38,229 bases of DNA from an uncultured Bacilli bacterium (GTDB lineage Bacteria > Bacillota_I > Bacilli_A > RF39 > UBA660). A model generated the notes under the pieces. That model searched no databases. It saw only the letters and a program-made list of their open reading frames with translations, and was not told where the DNA came from. The stretch lies in the NCBI GenBank assembly GCA_934101625.1, contig CAKORV010000007.1, positions 1 to 38,229 on the forward strand, read 5' to 3'. The translations under genes and the position numbers were made by a program. Below are positions 7,487 through 16,159 of this stretch, piece by piece (position 1 is the stretch's first letter; each line of letters starts with the position of its first letter).

Positions 7487-8035
7487 TTAAATTTTATTAC
7501 ATCTTACTGTTACTCTTTTTAAACCATCTTTAGTACAAGTATATAAAGTTAAATCAAAATCACTTTCTATCATTTCTTTTACATCAGTTGATGATAATGT
7601 TTCAATTAATTCAACTTGATAAGTATACTTATTATTATTTACATCTGTTATAGTTATTGTATCCCCTTTTTTTAATTTATATAGATTTCCAAAGTGAGAC
7701 TTATATGAGTGCCCACATATTACTAAATTATTATTTAATATAGAACCATAGTATACAGATGGTGCTTTATTTAATGATGCATATGAATATTCTTTAGTAA
7801 CTGGTAAGTTTAATTCTAAACTTGGTATGCTTAAATATCCAATATATTGAGTACCATCTATATCAATAGTATCATTAGTTTTATTTTCTTTGGTTTCTTC
7901 TAATATTATTTTCATTGCCTCATTACTTTTTCTTTTAGAATATATTTCTTCCCATTCAAAATATACGCCAAGTAATAAAGATATCATTATAAGAATTATA
8001 CCAACTATTAAAAATCTTTTAGCAGTTTTGTTCAT
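7487..8035 (-). CDS. Sortase (class B/D-like), probably pilus-anchoring
   Basis: This 182-residue transpeptidase has one N-terminal membrane helix (about 8-26) and a sortase domain from about 60. The catalytic triad is visible: His109 (ICGHSYKSHFGNL), Cys167 (LYTCT) and Arg174 (LKRVTVRC). There is no C-terminal membrane helix and no lid, unlike the class C enzyme upstream. It overlaps the 3' end of the minor-pilin gene by 17 nt, so the likely job is to attach that pilin, whose signal is the unusual LVQTG, or the finished fibre to the cell wall. The class is uncertain: sequence around the His and Cys is nearest to the class B/D group. It is the last gene of the pilus operon. Confidence 0.85.
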   Translation of the reverse strand: MNKTAKRFLIVGIILIMISLLLGVYFEWEEIYSKRKSNEAMKIILEETKENKTNDTIDIDGTQYIGYLSIPSLELNLPVTKEYSYASLNKAPSVYYGSILNNNLVICGHSYKSHFGNLYKLKKGDTITITDVNNNKYTYQVELIETLSSTDVKEMIESDFDLTLYTCTKDGLKRVTVRCNKI

Positions 8036-8897
8036 CTTTTATTTTACTATATACTATTGAAATAACTATAAATATTATACCTAAACTACCAATTAATTCT
8101 ACTAGCCATGGCATATTACCTGTTTGTACTAAACTTGTTGTATTAGTTACTATAAATGAATTATCTTCTTTTTGATAAGTAACTGTATATCCTTTTGGTA
8201 CATTTATTTCTTTAACAGAATACATATCACTTTTTTCAATATCTTTCCAAGTATATTCCCAATTATTAGAACTATTTAATTTAATTCTATCAATTACTTC
8301 ATTATCTTTAGATAATTCTATTTCAATATATTCAGGTAAGTTCGCTATTGAATTTATATTAGTAGTTGTAGTATTCCATACTTTTTTTACATTTATGTCT
8401 ATTACTCTTATTATATCTGTTTTAGGCTTGGAAGTTATATCATAAGTCCATTTATTATTTATAACTCTTGGTATCATAACTAAATATGGAGATATTACGC
8501 TATAACCTTCTACTTTATTTGTTTGTTTAACTAAATATAAACCTAAATCTAAATCTTCAAATTTAACTTTACCATTTACAGTAGTTAAACTCACTCCTTT
8601 AACAGAATCATTCATGCATTTATTTATTTCTTCACTAATATTATCAGTATCTAATTCTTTTAAAGATACATTACAATTAGATAATTCATTAACATATTCA
8701 AATGCTAAGTTATAATTTTCTTCAGTAGCATTAGCAACTTTATAGATAGTTATTTCAGCACCATCTATTTTAGTATTTTCTTGTTTTTCTAATAAAGTTA
8801 TTTCAATGCTACCTTTTTTATCAAAATCTACTGTATTGGCATAAAGTTTAGTATTAAACATAAATAACATTAATAATAAAATACTTAATTTTTTCAT
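8019..8897 (-). CDS. Minor (basal) pilin with Cna-B domain and LVQTG sorting signal
   Basis: The 292-residue protein has a signal peptide (about 1-20, ending LYAN), a SpaA-like N-terminal domain (GSIEITLLEKQENTKIDG; DLDLGLYLVKQT), a typical Cna-B domain (about 165-250: INVKKVWN, LNSSNNWEYTWKDI, YSVKEINVPKGY with an E-box glutamate) and a cell-wall sorting signal: LVQTG at 256-260, a helix, then a short tail ending KDEQNC. LVQTG departs from LPxTG at the Pro. Lys and Glu/Asp in both domains should form intramolecular isopeptide bonds, which is family knowledge. Its ATG overlaps the srtC stop as ATGA, and its end overlaps the second sortase. Role: fibre base or accessory pilin. Confidence 0.85.
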   Translation of the reverse strand: MKKLSILLLMLFMFNTKLYANTVDFDKKGSIEITLLEKQENTKIDGAEITIYKVANATEENYNLAFEYVNELSNCNVSLKELDTDNISEEINKCMNDSVKGVSLTTVNGKVKFEDLDLGLYLVKQTNKVEGYSVISPYLVMIPRVINNKWTYDITSKPKTDIIRVIDINVKKVWNTTTTNINSIANLPEYIEIELSKDNEVIDRIKLNSSNNWEYTWKDIEKSDMYSVKEINVPKGYTVTYQKEDNSFIVTNTTSLVQTGNMPWLVELIGSLGIIFIVISIVYSKIKDEQNC

Positions 8898-9763
8898 ACT
8901 TTGCCTCCTTTGGCTTTTCCATTTGGATAAATAAACTCTTCATATTTTTTAATATTTATTTTCTTAACTGGTTTTATTAATAAGATAATCATAAGTAATA
9001 GTATTATTGGTAAAGAAACTAAAGGTATTACTATGAGTTTATTTATTTTAAATGCTTCAGTTGTGATGTAAGTTTTTTTGATAGGTCCTTCTATTCTTTT
9101 ACCCCTTACTAATAATCTATGAGTATTTATTCCATAAGGTGTACATGTAAGAAGAGTTACATAATCTTCATCACTATTTATTTTTAATTCACTTCTATCT
9201 GATGGTTTTACTATTGTAATTTTATCTATTTCATAGGTTAATGTTTCATCTAAAATAGTTATTTTAAATGTATCACCTATGTCTAATTTATCTAAGTCTG
9301 TAAATAATTTAGAAGATGGAAGACCTCTGTGGGCTGACAATACACTATGAGTTCCTAATCCACCAATTGGTAGTGATGAACCTTCTAAATGTCCTACACT
9401 TGAATTTAACACTTCATTGCTAGTACCATGATATATAGGCAATTCTACTTTTATTTTATCTATAGTTATGTATCCTATCATACCATTATTATTAACATTT
9501 AATAATTCTTTATAATTAGTTAAAGTATCATAAGTTAGTAATGGTTCTTTTAAACTAGCTAATTTTTCATTATATTCCTGTGCATCACTTTTTAACTTAT
9601 CAAAATCTATTTTATCAGCTTCATTCAATATATTTTCATAATTATATATTGTCTTTACTTGCATTTTTTCATTGTAGTAATTACTTAATGTAGGATATAA
9701 AAGCGTTAAAAGTCCTATGAAAAAAAATAATGTCATAATAATTGTTGTTTTACGCTTTTTCAT
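8894..9763 (-). CDS. Class C sortase, pilin polymerase
   Basis: This 289-residue protein polymerises pilin subunits by cleaving LPxTG and joining it to a lysine of the next subunit. It has an N-terminal membrane helix (about 7-25), the sortase core and a C-terminal membrane helix (about 245-265), the usual class C layout. Catalytic residues are His145 (SAHRGLP), Cys207 (LLTCTPYG) and Arg216 (NTHRLLVRG). The region where class C enzymes carry the lid motif (DPF/W) reads PLLTYDTLTNY here, so the canonical lid aromatic after Asp-Pro is absent or changed. It follows the backbone pilin after a strong stem-loop (9801-9828). Start ATG at 9763, GGTGG upstream. Confidence 0.92.
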   Translation of the reverse strand: MKKRKTTIIMTLFFFIGLLTLLYPTLSNYYNEKMQVKTIYNYENILNEADKIDFDKLKSDAQEYNEKLASLKEPLLTYDTLTNYKELLNVNNNGMIGYITIDKIKVELPIYHGTSNEVLNSSVGHLEGSSLPIGGLGTHSVLSAHRGLPSSKLFTDLDKLDIGDTFKITILDETLTYEIDKITIVKPSDRSELKINSDEDYVTLLTCTPYGINTHRLLVRGKRIEGPIKKTYITTEAFKINKLIVIPLVSLPIILLLMIILLIKPVKKINIKKYEEFIYPNGKAKGGKV

Positions 9764-9800
9764 AATACATTTACCACCTTTTCCCCTTTATTATTTTATA

Positions 9801-9828
9801 TTTAGGAAGAGAATTAACTCTTCCTAAA
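9801..9828 (-). promoter_or_regulatory. Intercistronic stem-loop between backbone pilin and srtC
   Basis: A perfect 11-bp stem (TTTAGGAAGAG, 9801-9811 with 9818-9828) with a 6-nt loop. Neither strand has a T run after it, so it is not a standard terminator. It is placed where partial termination or 3'-end protection would give more backbone mRNA than sortase mRNA. Confidence 0.6.
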
Positions 9829-9857
9829 CTATAAATCATTGCTGACTATATTTATTA

Positions 9858-11252
9858 TTATATATTTTCTTTATATGCTCTTAATTTAGTTACTAGTAAT
9901 AGACCAAAACCTAATACTAAGATTGAACCAAATGTTACAAATAAAGCTGTTCCAGTACTACCAGTTTCTGGTAATTCTTTACCTGTGTAGTTTACTACAT
10001 CAATACTTGTTCTTTCAAAAGTATTATTAGCACTTATTTTAGTTACAATAACTTTTACTCTGCTAGTTAATTTATTGAAACCAACAGGCGCAACTACTTC
10101 TTCTAAGTAATAAGTATCTGCATCTAGTCCTTCAATTATAGCTTTACCAGCTTTAATTGTTACACCAGTTTCACCTTCAACTGCTACACGATAAGTGTTA
10201 GTTGTTTCATCTTTTAATACAACTTTAACTTCATTATTATTTGCATCGTATAATTTGAATTCAGCACCACTTAATTCTTTTTTATCTTTATCAGTTTTTA
10301 CTAATTCAAATACATAAGCATAAGTAGTTGTTTTCTTTTCATCTGTTGTTCCATCATTCCATGTTAATTTAGTCTTGTTATCGTTTCCAGCACCTTCAAT
10401 TACAGCATCTTTGTTTAATACAGCTGAATATTTGATTACAATATTTGTACCTATAGGTTGTTTTGCAATAAATTCATCTTTGAATGATAATACAAATGTA
10501 TAACCTGTTGTTGTAGTACTTATTGTATAATTAGAAGCATCAACTTTATCAGCTCCAATATATGCTTCGATTGAATTTGCATTTAAAGTTAAACCATTAC
10601 TCATTATATCGTATACAATATAACTAGTATATCCAGCACCAACTATTACAGTTGTTTGGAATTCTACAATATCTCCGATTTGAGCATCATTTACTGCACC
10701 ATATGAACCAGTTGAGTCTTCTTTAACTTCCTTTTTAATATCAGGTTCAACTGTATTTTTTTCGTTTACAACACCATTTGGATCAGTTGTATCTAAGTGT
10801 AATAATGCACCAACTGAAGATTTTACTAGGTAATAACCTAAATCTAAATTTTTAAATTTTACTGTAGTAGTTGTAGCAACTTGACTAGCAGTGGCAGTTA
10901 TATTATTGTCTTCTGCATATTTCATTGCTTCTTTAGTGAATTCTACTACGTTAGCATTTTCTTTCCATACATAGTATGTAGCACCATTTTCATTTTTTGC
11001 TTCTAGATATTTACCACCAAGATTAGCATCATCAACGAATGCTTTCCAATCATTATTAGCGCGATAAATATAATGATTATTTGCTTTATCGTATGTTTCT
11101 AGATCTAATATTCTATAGATAGAATATGTTTCACCAACTATTGCTTTATTAACTGTAATAGTACCAGTTCCTGCAGCATTTACTCTTAATACTTGTGTGA
11201 ATGATACAACTAATAAGAATAAAACGCTTAATAATTTTTTAATGTTTTTCAT
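9858..11252 (-). CDS. Major pilus backbone pilin, LPETG
   Basis: This 464-residue protein has a signal peptide (about 1-26, ending VNAAG), an N-terminal SpaA-like domain, an isopeptide D2-type domain in the middle (about 190-310) and a Cna-B/prealbumin-like domain (about 320-415) with an E-box (YYLEEVVAPVGF) and a KTD start typical of intramolecular isopeptide bonds. The sorting signal is LPETG at 427-431, followed by a membrane helix and a basic tail. The segment VEPDIKKEV (about 167-175) holds the lysines most likely to accept the polymerisation bond, replacing the classic YPKN pilin motif. Size, signals and position before srtC make it the shaft subunit. AAGGAAGG precedes the ATG. Confidence 0.9.
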   Translation of the reverse strand: MKNIKKLLSVLFLLVVSFTQVLRVNAAGTGTITVNKAIVGETYSIYRILDLETYDKANNHYIYRANNDWKAFVDDANLGGKYLEAKNENGATYYVWKENANVVEFTKEAMKYAEDNNITATASQVATTTTVKFKNLDLGYYLVKSSVGALLHLDTTDPNGVVNEKNTVEPDIKKEVKEDSTGSYGAVNDAQIGDIVEFQTTVIVGAGYTSYIVYDIMSNGLTLNANSIEAYIGADKVDASNYTISTTTTGYTFVLSFKDEFIAKQPIGTNIVIKYSAVLNKDAVIEGAGNDNKTKLTWNDGTTDEKKTTTYAYVFELVKTDKDKKELSGAEFKLYDANNNEVKVVLKDETTNTYRVAVEGETGVTIKAGKAIIEGLDADTYYLEEVVAPVGFNKLTSRVKVIVTKISANNTFERTSIDVVNYTGKELPETGSTGTALFVTFGSILVLGFGLLLVTKLRAYKENI

Positions 11253-11278
11253 ATATTTCCTTCCTTTATTTTAATGCT

Positions 11279-13513
11279 TTAATAGTCAGCCTTTTCTTCT
11301 AAAGCATTTTTTATTATATAAATAACAGGAGTCACCATTAATAATGAACCTATTATTAACAAAATTAACATTCCAGCACTTCCAGTCGCTGGTAACTGAT
11401 ACCCTGATATATTAGTAAACAATATATTGACATCATCATCAAGGGTAATCTCTTCTGTACTATTTGAATAAATTACTTTTGAAGAGTTTATCTTATATTT
11501 AACAATAAATCCTTCAGAATCTAATTCTTTAATAGTAAACTTCATTCCATAAGGTAAACCTTTTATAGTTATTTCATCTTTATCTTTTAAACTAATTTCT
11601 AATTTACCATTTATAAATTCTACTTTTTCATCTTTGTTATTAATAGTTGCTATAAATTTTCCATTTAAATTTTCATCTTTATATTTAGCATTTATTTCAA
11701 ATTTAAATGATTTATTATAACTTACTCCTTCAACTACTTTTTCAATAGTTAAGTTCTTAGTTTTATGATTATTTATTATTTCTTTATCTTTAAAGTCAGG
11801 AGTTGTATTTCCGTAAGATACTTCGAATTTGTATTCTGTTTCATCCAAGTCATGATATTCATCTGTTTTTATTTCATGAAGTATGTATTTATGACCAGAA
11901 GGTATTTTATCAAATGTTACTTTACCTTCACTATTGGATGTACTTGTCATTGAGAAATCATCACTTATATGTTTTCTTTCATTCATACATTCACAAGTTG
12001 GATCGTGTTTTATTTCAAATTCAACTCCACTAAGTGGTTTATTTAAATAACTTGATAATTTGTTAAATTCTATTTTTCCTAAATGTCCTTTTACTTGTGG
12101 TATTGGAAATTCAAGTTTTCCGTCTCTAGATTTATTGTTCTCTTTAACAGTATAATTTAATGTAGTAATACCATTTGTTTTATAAGCTTTGTTTTCAGCA
12201 AACTCTTCTAATTCATTTTTTAACCTTACTCTATATTTTAAAGTATAAATGTAAGTATCGCCTTTTTTAATAGGTGTTGATTTTTTTAAATCCCAGTTTA
12301 ATTTATCTGTTTTTAAATCAAATGAAGCTTTATTTGGATATTTACTTGATGGAACTACTTCATCAGAAAGAATATCTTTTTCTCCATACATACCTACAAA
12401 TTCAATTGTTTTAGGTTGAGTGCTAGAATTCATTGGATCTTCTGTAACCCAAGTTGCTTCTGATAAAATCATTATTTGTTTAAAAATGTCTTCAAAAGCA
12501 TTACTTATTCCTCCGGTGCTTTCAACATCATAATAATAACCCGAACCAATGCTATTTTTTAGCCAATTTTTATAACTATCTGCACTTTGAGCTGAACCAA
12601 TTTCGTATGTCTCAGATGTTCTATCTACAACTGACCATTTTTTTTCCTTGGTCTGATCTATAAATTTTTGAATTGTCTGTCCACCGATTCCAACTCCAAC
12701 AGAGTATATACCAATTCCACTTGCTTTAACCTCTGTTGCTTTTTCTCTTGCTTTAATTGCGGATTGATCACTATAACTTGTTCCATATGGAAGGCTTGCT
12801 TTTTTTACACTGTCGTAAAATCCGCCTTCAGTATAAGGATTATATCCTGTATAACCATCTTTTATATATGTTGTTGGAAAACCATCAGATAAGAATACAA
12901 TATACTTTTTACTAGCCGAAGATTTATCTAGCATATCTTTTGCCATTTGCAAACCAGCTTCTATGTTTGTAAATCTTTCTGTATATCTTGAACCGTTTGG
13001 ATCAGTTCCTTTCATTTCAGCATTTATTCTTGTTCTTATATCTTCTTTTAATTGTTTTTTATTACTATTATCACAATTACCCAATTTAATAATTTCATGA
13101 GCACTTGTGTTGAAAGCGACAAATCCAAGTTTTCTATCTATGTTTTTATTTTCTTCTGAACGATTTGCAAACAAATCAATAAATTCATTGCTTGCCTTTC
13201 TAGCTTCTTTTAACCTAGTTGAATCGCCTAATGATTCTGTCATAGTATTTGATATATCCATAACAATTACAACGGCTAAATCTGGATCAACAGCTTTTTG
13301 TTTAGTTTGAACTTCTAAAACGATATCAAAATAATTTTCTAAGTCTGATGGGTATATATTTTTACTTATTTTAATACCATCAGATTTAACTTCCTTACTA
13401 CCTCCATCTTCTACTATTTGACTATCATTAGTTAAAGCAAATAGATTAATAAATGGATTCAAACAAGTTAAAAGTAACATCAACATACTTGTAATTTTTT
13501 TAATCTTTTTCAT
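11279..13513 (-). CDS. Pilus tip adhesin with VWA domain, LPATG
   Basis: The 744-residue protein has a signal peptide (about 1-27), a von Willebrand A domain (about 78-350), SpaA/Cna-B domains (about 480-580, with E-box YILHEIK) and a further Cna-B-like domain (about 590-700, TIEKVVEG, FTIKEL). The sorting signal LPATG is at 707-711, then helix and KADY tail. The MIDAS motif is DISNT (86-90), a Thr variant of DxSxS; the other metal-binding elements seem present (FTNIEAG; LSDGFPT). VWA tip pilins bind host ligands or mucosal matrix through MIDAS. It is the largest subunit and precedes the backbone gene, the usual order for a tip protein. GGGGG lies upstream of the ATG. Confidence 0.9.
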   Translation of the reverse strand: MKKIKKITSMLMLLLTCLNPFINLFALTNDSQIVEDGGSKEVKSDGIKISKNIYPSDLENYFDIVLEVQTKQKAVDPDLAVVIVMDISNTMTESLGDSTRLKEARKASNEFIDLFANRSEENKNIDRKLGFVAFNTSAHEIIKLGNCDNSNKKQLKEDIRTRINAEMKGTDPNGSRYTERFTNIEAGLQMAKDMLDKSSASKKYIVFLSDGFPTTYIKDGYTGYNPYTEGGFYDSVKKASLPYGTSYSDQSAIKAREKATEVKASGIGIYSVGVGIGGQTIQKFIDQTKEKKWSVVDRTSETYEIGSAQSADSYKNWLKNSIGSGYYYDVESTGGISNAFEDIFKQIMILSEATWVTEDPMNSSTQPKTIEFVGMYGEKDILSDEVVPSSKYPNKASFDLKTDKLNWDLKKSTPIKKGDTYIYTLKYRVRLKNELEEFAENKAYKTNGITTLNYTVKENNKSRDGKLEFPIPQVKGHLGKIEFNKLSSYLNKPLSGVEFEIKHDPTCECMNERKHISDDFSMTSTSNSEGKVTFDKIPSGHKYILHEIKTDEYHDLDETEYKFEVSYGNTTPDFKDKEIINNHKTKNLTIEKVVEGVSYNKSFKFEINAKYKDENLNGKFIATINNKDEKVEFINGKLEISLKDKDEITIKGLPYGMKFTIKELDSEGFIVKYKINSSKVIYSNSTEEITLDDDVNILFTNISGYQLPATGSAGMLILLIIGSLLMVTPVIYIIKNALEEKADY

Positions 13514-13539
13514 AAAATCCCCCTGAAAAATATTATTTA

Positions 13540-14157
13540 TTATTTAATTATCTTTATTTGTTTAATAGGCCAAATACGAATAACGACTTTCCCTATTACA
13601 TCATCACTTTTTATTTGTCCTATTTCTTCATTTCTAGAATCAGTTAGTATATCTCTTTCATCACTTAGAACGAATACACTTTTTTCTCCCACTTGTATAG
13701 GAAATTCTTCATCAGTTTCTCCCTTTATAAATTCTTTTACATAACTTTCTTCTAACTTATTACCATTAACATATACATATCCTTCTTGACTAATATTTAT
13801 CCAATCACCTGATACCCCTATTACTCTTTTTACTAGTATTTTATTTCCATGATAGAAAGCAATAACATCTCCATTTTTAATTTTATTAGTTTTAAAAGTA
13901 AGTACTACGTCATTATCATTTAAAAGAGGTTTCATACTTGAATCAGTAATTTCAATAACTGGCATTAATAAAGAAGCTACTATAACCGCTACTGCTAATA
14001 CAATGATTAATACATAAATAGAACTTTTTAATAAATTACCAAAGCTATGTTTATAGTTTTCTCTATGTATCTCATTTTCTATAGTTTCAATTTCTATATC
14101 TTTATAAGTTAGTTTCTTTTTATCTTTTTTCTTAAATAATCTCTTTATTTTATTCAT
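13540..14157 (-). CDS. Signal peptidase I of the pilus operon
   Basis: This 205-residue protein has a basic N-terminus, one membrane helix (about 45-67) and the S26 fold. The Ser/Lys dyad is intact: Ser74 (DSSMKP) and Lys110 (ILVKRVIG). The later family box is SDERDILTDSRN, matching the usual GDNxxxSxDSR with an altered first part. Signal-peptidase homologues in streptococcal pilus islands act as pilin chaperone or assembly factors and some lack the dyad; this one looks catalytically able. It overlaps the preceding gene by one base (TAATG) and lies 26 nt before the tip adhesin. A housekeeping SPase elsewhere in the genome is expected but not visible. Confidence 0.88.
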   Translation of the reverse strand: MNKIKRLFKKKDKKKLTYKDIEIETIENEIHRENYKHSFGNLLKSSIYVLIIVLAVAVIVASLLMPVIEITDSSMKPLLNDNDVVLTFKTNKIKNGDVIAFYHGNKILVKRVIGVSGDWINISQEGYVYVNGNKLEESYVKEFIKGETDEEFPIQVGEKSVFVLSDERDILTDSRNEEIGQIKSDDVIGKVVIRIWPIKQIKIIK

Positions 14158-14633
14158 TATTTATCCTTTTTTGTAGTTACTTTCTTAGTCGTTGTTTTCT
14201 TTGCTGTTTTACTTTTTGCTTTAGGACTAACTTTAACTACTACTTTAGAACTTTCTGTAACCCCACTCATCAACTTCTTATATTTTTCTTCTAAAGCCTC
14301 TTCTTTTTTCTTACATTTTTCTTCAGTTTCAACTAATATTTTCTTCTTTTCCTCTAAAGCTTCCTTTTTAATAGTGTTTTCCAATTTCTTACAATTTTCT
14401 TTAACATTTGCAAAATATTGATCTATTGCTTCTTGTGCATCCGCAAATATATTATTTAATTTTAATGAAGCTTCAGCAATTGAACCTGATTCTTTAATTT
14501 TAACTTTTTTATTTTCTAACTCTTTGGTTACTTTTTCTAACTCTGTTTCCAGTTCTTTTATTCTTTTAGCCTGTTCAAGCATTATTTCTAGTAACTCTTT
14601 TCGTTTTATTTTCTTTAAATCTTTCTTATCCAT
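14157..14633 (-). CDS. Coiled-coil protein with Lys/Thr-rich tail, first gene of pilus operon
   Basis: This 158-residue, highly charged cytoplasmic protein has one coiled coil at about 8-50 (heptads of L/I with E/K), a second helical Lys/Glu-rich stretch at about 85-125 and a basic AKKTTTKK tail that could bind nucleic acid or the membrane surface. No known domain is recognised. I chose the ATG at 14633 because AAGGGGG precedes it and because the predicted transcript start (about 14688) lies downstream of the longer alternative start at 14693. Being first in the pilus transcript, it may have a role in assembly or regulation, but that is inference. Confidence 0.7.
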   Translation of the reverse strand: MDKKDLKKIKRKELLEIMLEQAKRIKELETELEKVTKELENKKVKIKESGSIAEASLKLNNIFADAQEAIDQYFANVKENCKKLENTIKKEALEEKKKILVETEEKCKKKEEALEEKYKKLMSGVTESSKVVVKVSPKAKSKTAKKTTTKKVTTKKDK

Positions 14634-14694
14634 AAATCCCCCTTGAATAAAATTAATTTTGAAATTAAACCCTAAACCTTTTTTGTAAGACAAT

Positions 14695-14722
14695 ATAATA
14701 TCACAATTCTAAATTTTGTCAA
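14695..14722 (-). promoter_or_regulatory. Promoter of the pilus operon
   Basis: A consensus TTGACA (14717-14722) and TATTAT (14695-14700) are separated by 16 nt, about 55 nt upstream of the ribosome binding site of the first pilus gene. No inverted repeat that would mark an operator is evident. Confidence 0.65.
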
Positions 14723-14784
14723 TTAAAAATTCACTTAATTTTGGCATTTTAATCAATAAATTTTAATTTTATGTAGCTTTAGGT

Positions 14785-15957
14785 CTATTTAGGATTTTTT
14801 TCTCCTTGGTTATATATTGTATTACAAGCATTTTTGTTTGTTAAACATTTTTTTACTAAATTCAATATTTTTTTAATTGAATTATTATTTTGGTAGTTAT
14901 GCAAGTTTTTTCTCATCTTTTTTAATATAGTTTTATTTAAATATGTATCTACTGTTTTAATTAATTTTTCAGGGGTTTTTGCAATTGTTCCATATCCATT
15001 TAATGATACAAATAATGCATTATATATTTCTTGTCCACCATTCCCAGGAATTAATATCATAGGTTTTTTCATCTCTAAACATTCAGTTATACTAATTCCA
15101 CCAGGCTTAGTTATAACAAAGTCACTTATGTTTAACAAATTGTTTACTTCATTAGAAAAACCCAAAACTCTTACATTTTTATAGTTATTTAGTTCTATAA
15201 AGTTATTACATTTGTTTTTTAGTTTCTCATTTTTTCCACATACAAAAATTATATTAGCATCAAATTTATTTTTTACTAATTTTTTAAAATAACTATAAGA
15301 AAAATCACTTCCTATAGATCCGCCAGCAAAGAAAAGTATTGTCTTTTTGCCATTGTTTACTTTATACTTATTTTTAATTAAATCTTTATTTAAAACATTA
15401 GAAAATTCACAAGATAAAGGTATACCATAAGAATATATTTTATCTTTACTTATACCTTTTTTAACTAAAGAATCTTTAACTAATTTATTACTTACTATCA
15501 AAGCATCTATATTATTTATATCTTTTTCCCATAGTTCATGAGATACATAATCTGTAATAATACTTATTAAATTAGAATTTATTAGTTTTTTATCTTTATA
15601 TAGTGATGACATAGTTATACCAAAAAAATGTGTACATATAATCAAATCTGGATTAAAATTAACTATTTCTTCTTTTAATTTTTTATTTTTAAGCATACTT
15701 TTAGTTATCGGTTTATATGGTAATGTAGTAATTTTATGATCAAATATATTATACAATAAACTAAATATTAAACTTCCCTTGTGTTTGAAATTTAATTCAA
15801 ATAGATTTTTACTTATTTTACCTAGAATATTATCATATTCAAGTATATCCATTATTTTAACATTATATTCTTTTTTTAAACTTTCATACAAGTAATTAGC
15901 CACTGTTTTATGTCCTGAACCATAAGTAGCATAAATAATTAATATTTTTTTATTCAT
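14785..15957 (-). CDS. UgtP/MGDG-synthase-like glycosyltransferase (GT28)
   Basis: This 390-residue GT-B enzyme resembles UgtP, which transfers sugar from a UDP-sugar to diacylglycerol to make glycolipids and the lipoteichoic acid anchor. The N-terminus IIYATYGSGHKTVAN is the monogalactosyldiacylglycerol-synthase motif; PDLIICTHFFG follows near residue 105; the donor site holds FFAGGSIGS, VITKPGGISITECL and IPGNGGQEIYNA. The last third is basic and may touch the membrane. Start ATG at 15957; AGAGTGGTG is upstream, and an in-frame GTG at 15966 is less likely. An LTA synthase gene two genes away fits a shared envelope-lipid function. Confidence 0.88.
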   Translation of the reverse strand: MNKKILIIYATYGSGHKTVANYLYESLKKEYNVKIMDILEYDNILGKISKNLFELNFKHKGSLIFSLLYNIFDHKITTLPYKPITKSMLKNKKLKEEIVNFNPDLIICTHFFGITMSSLYKDKKLINSNLISIITDYVSHELWEKDINNIDALIVSNKLVKDSLVKKGISKDKIYSYGIPLSCEFSNVLNKDLIKNKYKVNNGKKTILFFAGGSIGSDFSYSYFKKLVKNKFDANIIFVCGKNEKLKNKCNNFIELNNYKNVRVLGFSNEVNNLLNISDFVITKPGGISITECLEMKKPMILIPGNGGQEIYNALFVSLNGYGTIAKTPEKLIKTVDTYLNKTILKKMRKNLHNYQNNNSIKKILNLVKKCLTNKNACNTIYNQGEKNPK

Positions 15958-16016
15958 AAACACCACTCTTTAAATTATATTCATTTACATAAATTATACG
16001 AACATAATGAAAAAAA

Positions 16017-16036
16017 AGTTGGTTAATATTCCAACT
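16017..16036 (-). terminator. Terminator downstream of the PrdX-like gene
   Basis: Stem AGTTGG/CCAACT (16031-16036 with 16017-16022), 8-nt loop, followed by eight T on the minus strand. Confidence 0.8.
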
Positions 16037-16151
16037 ATTTTCTAATTTTAATTATATCTGATTCTTTTAAATTACCAATTAATAATGAAGAATTATCATC
16101 ATGTTCTTTAAAATTATTTAATACTTGCTTTTCATCATAATTAGCATTAGA
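16035..16151 (-). pseudogene. C-terminal gene remnant without a start codon
   Basis: A 38-codon frame (begins SNANYDEKQV, ends IIKIRK) has normal codon use for this genome and stops exactly at the terminator hairpin, as real genes here do. It has no start codon, no ribosome binding site and a stop just upstream, and it is out of frame with the PrdX-like gene that precedes it. It looks like the tail of a lost gene or the former extended end of its neighbour. The source family is not recognised. Confidence 0.35.
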
Positions 16152-16159
16152 TTAACTAC

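Noticed and set aside
11765..13310. Plus-strand frames inside the tip adhesin gene
   Set aside because: Antisense to a complete VWA/Cna-B protein, no start signals, no recognisable domains.
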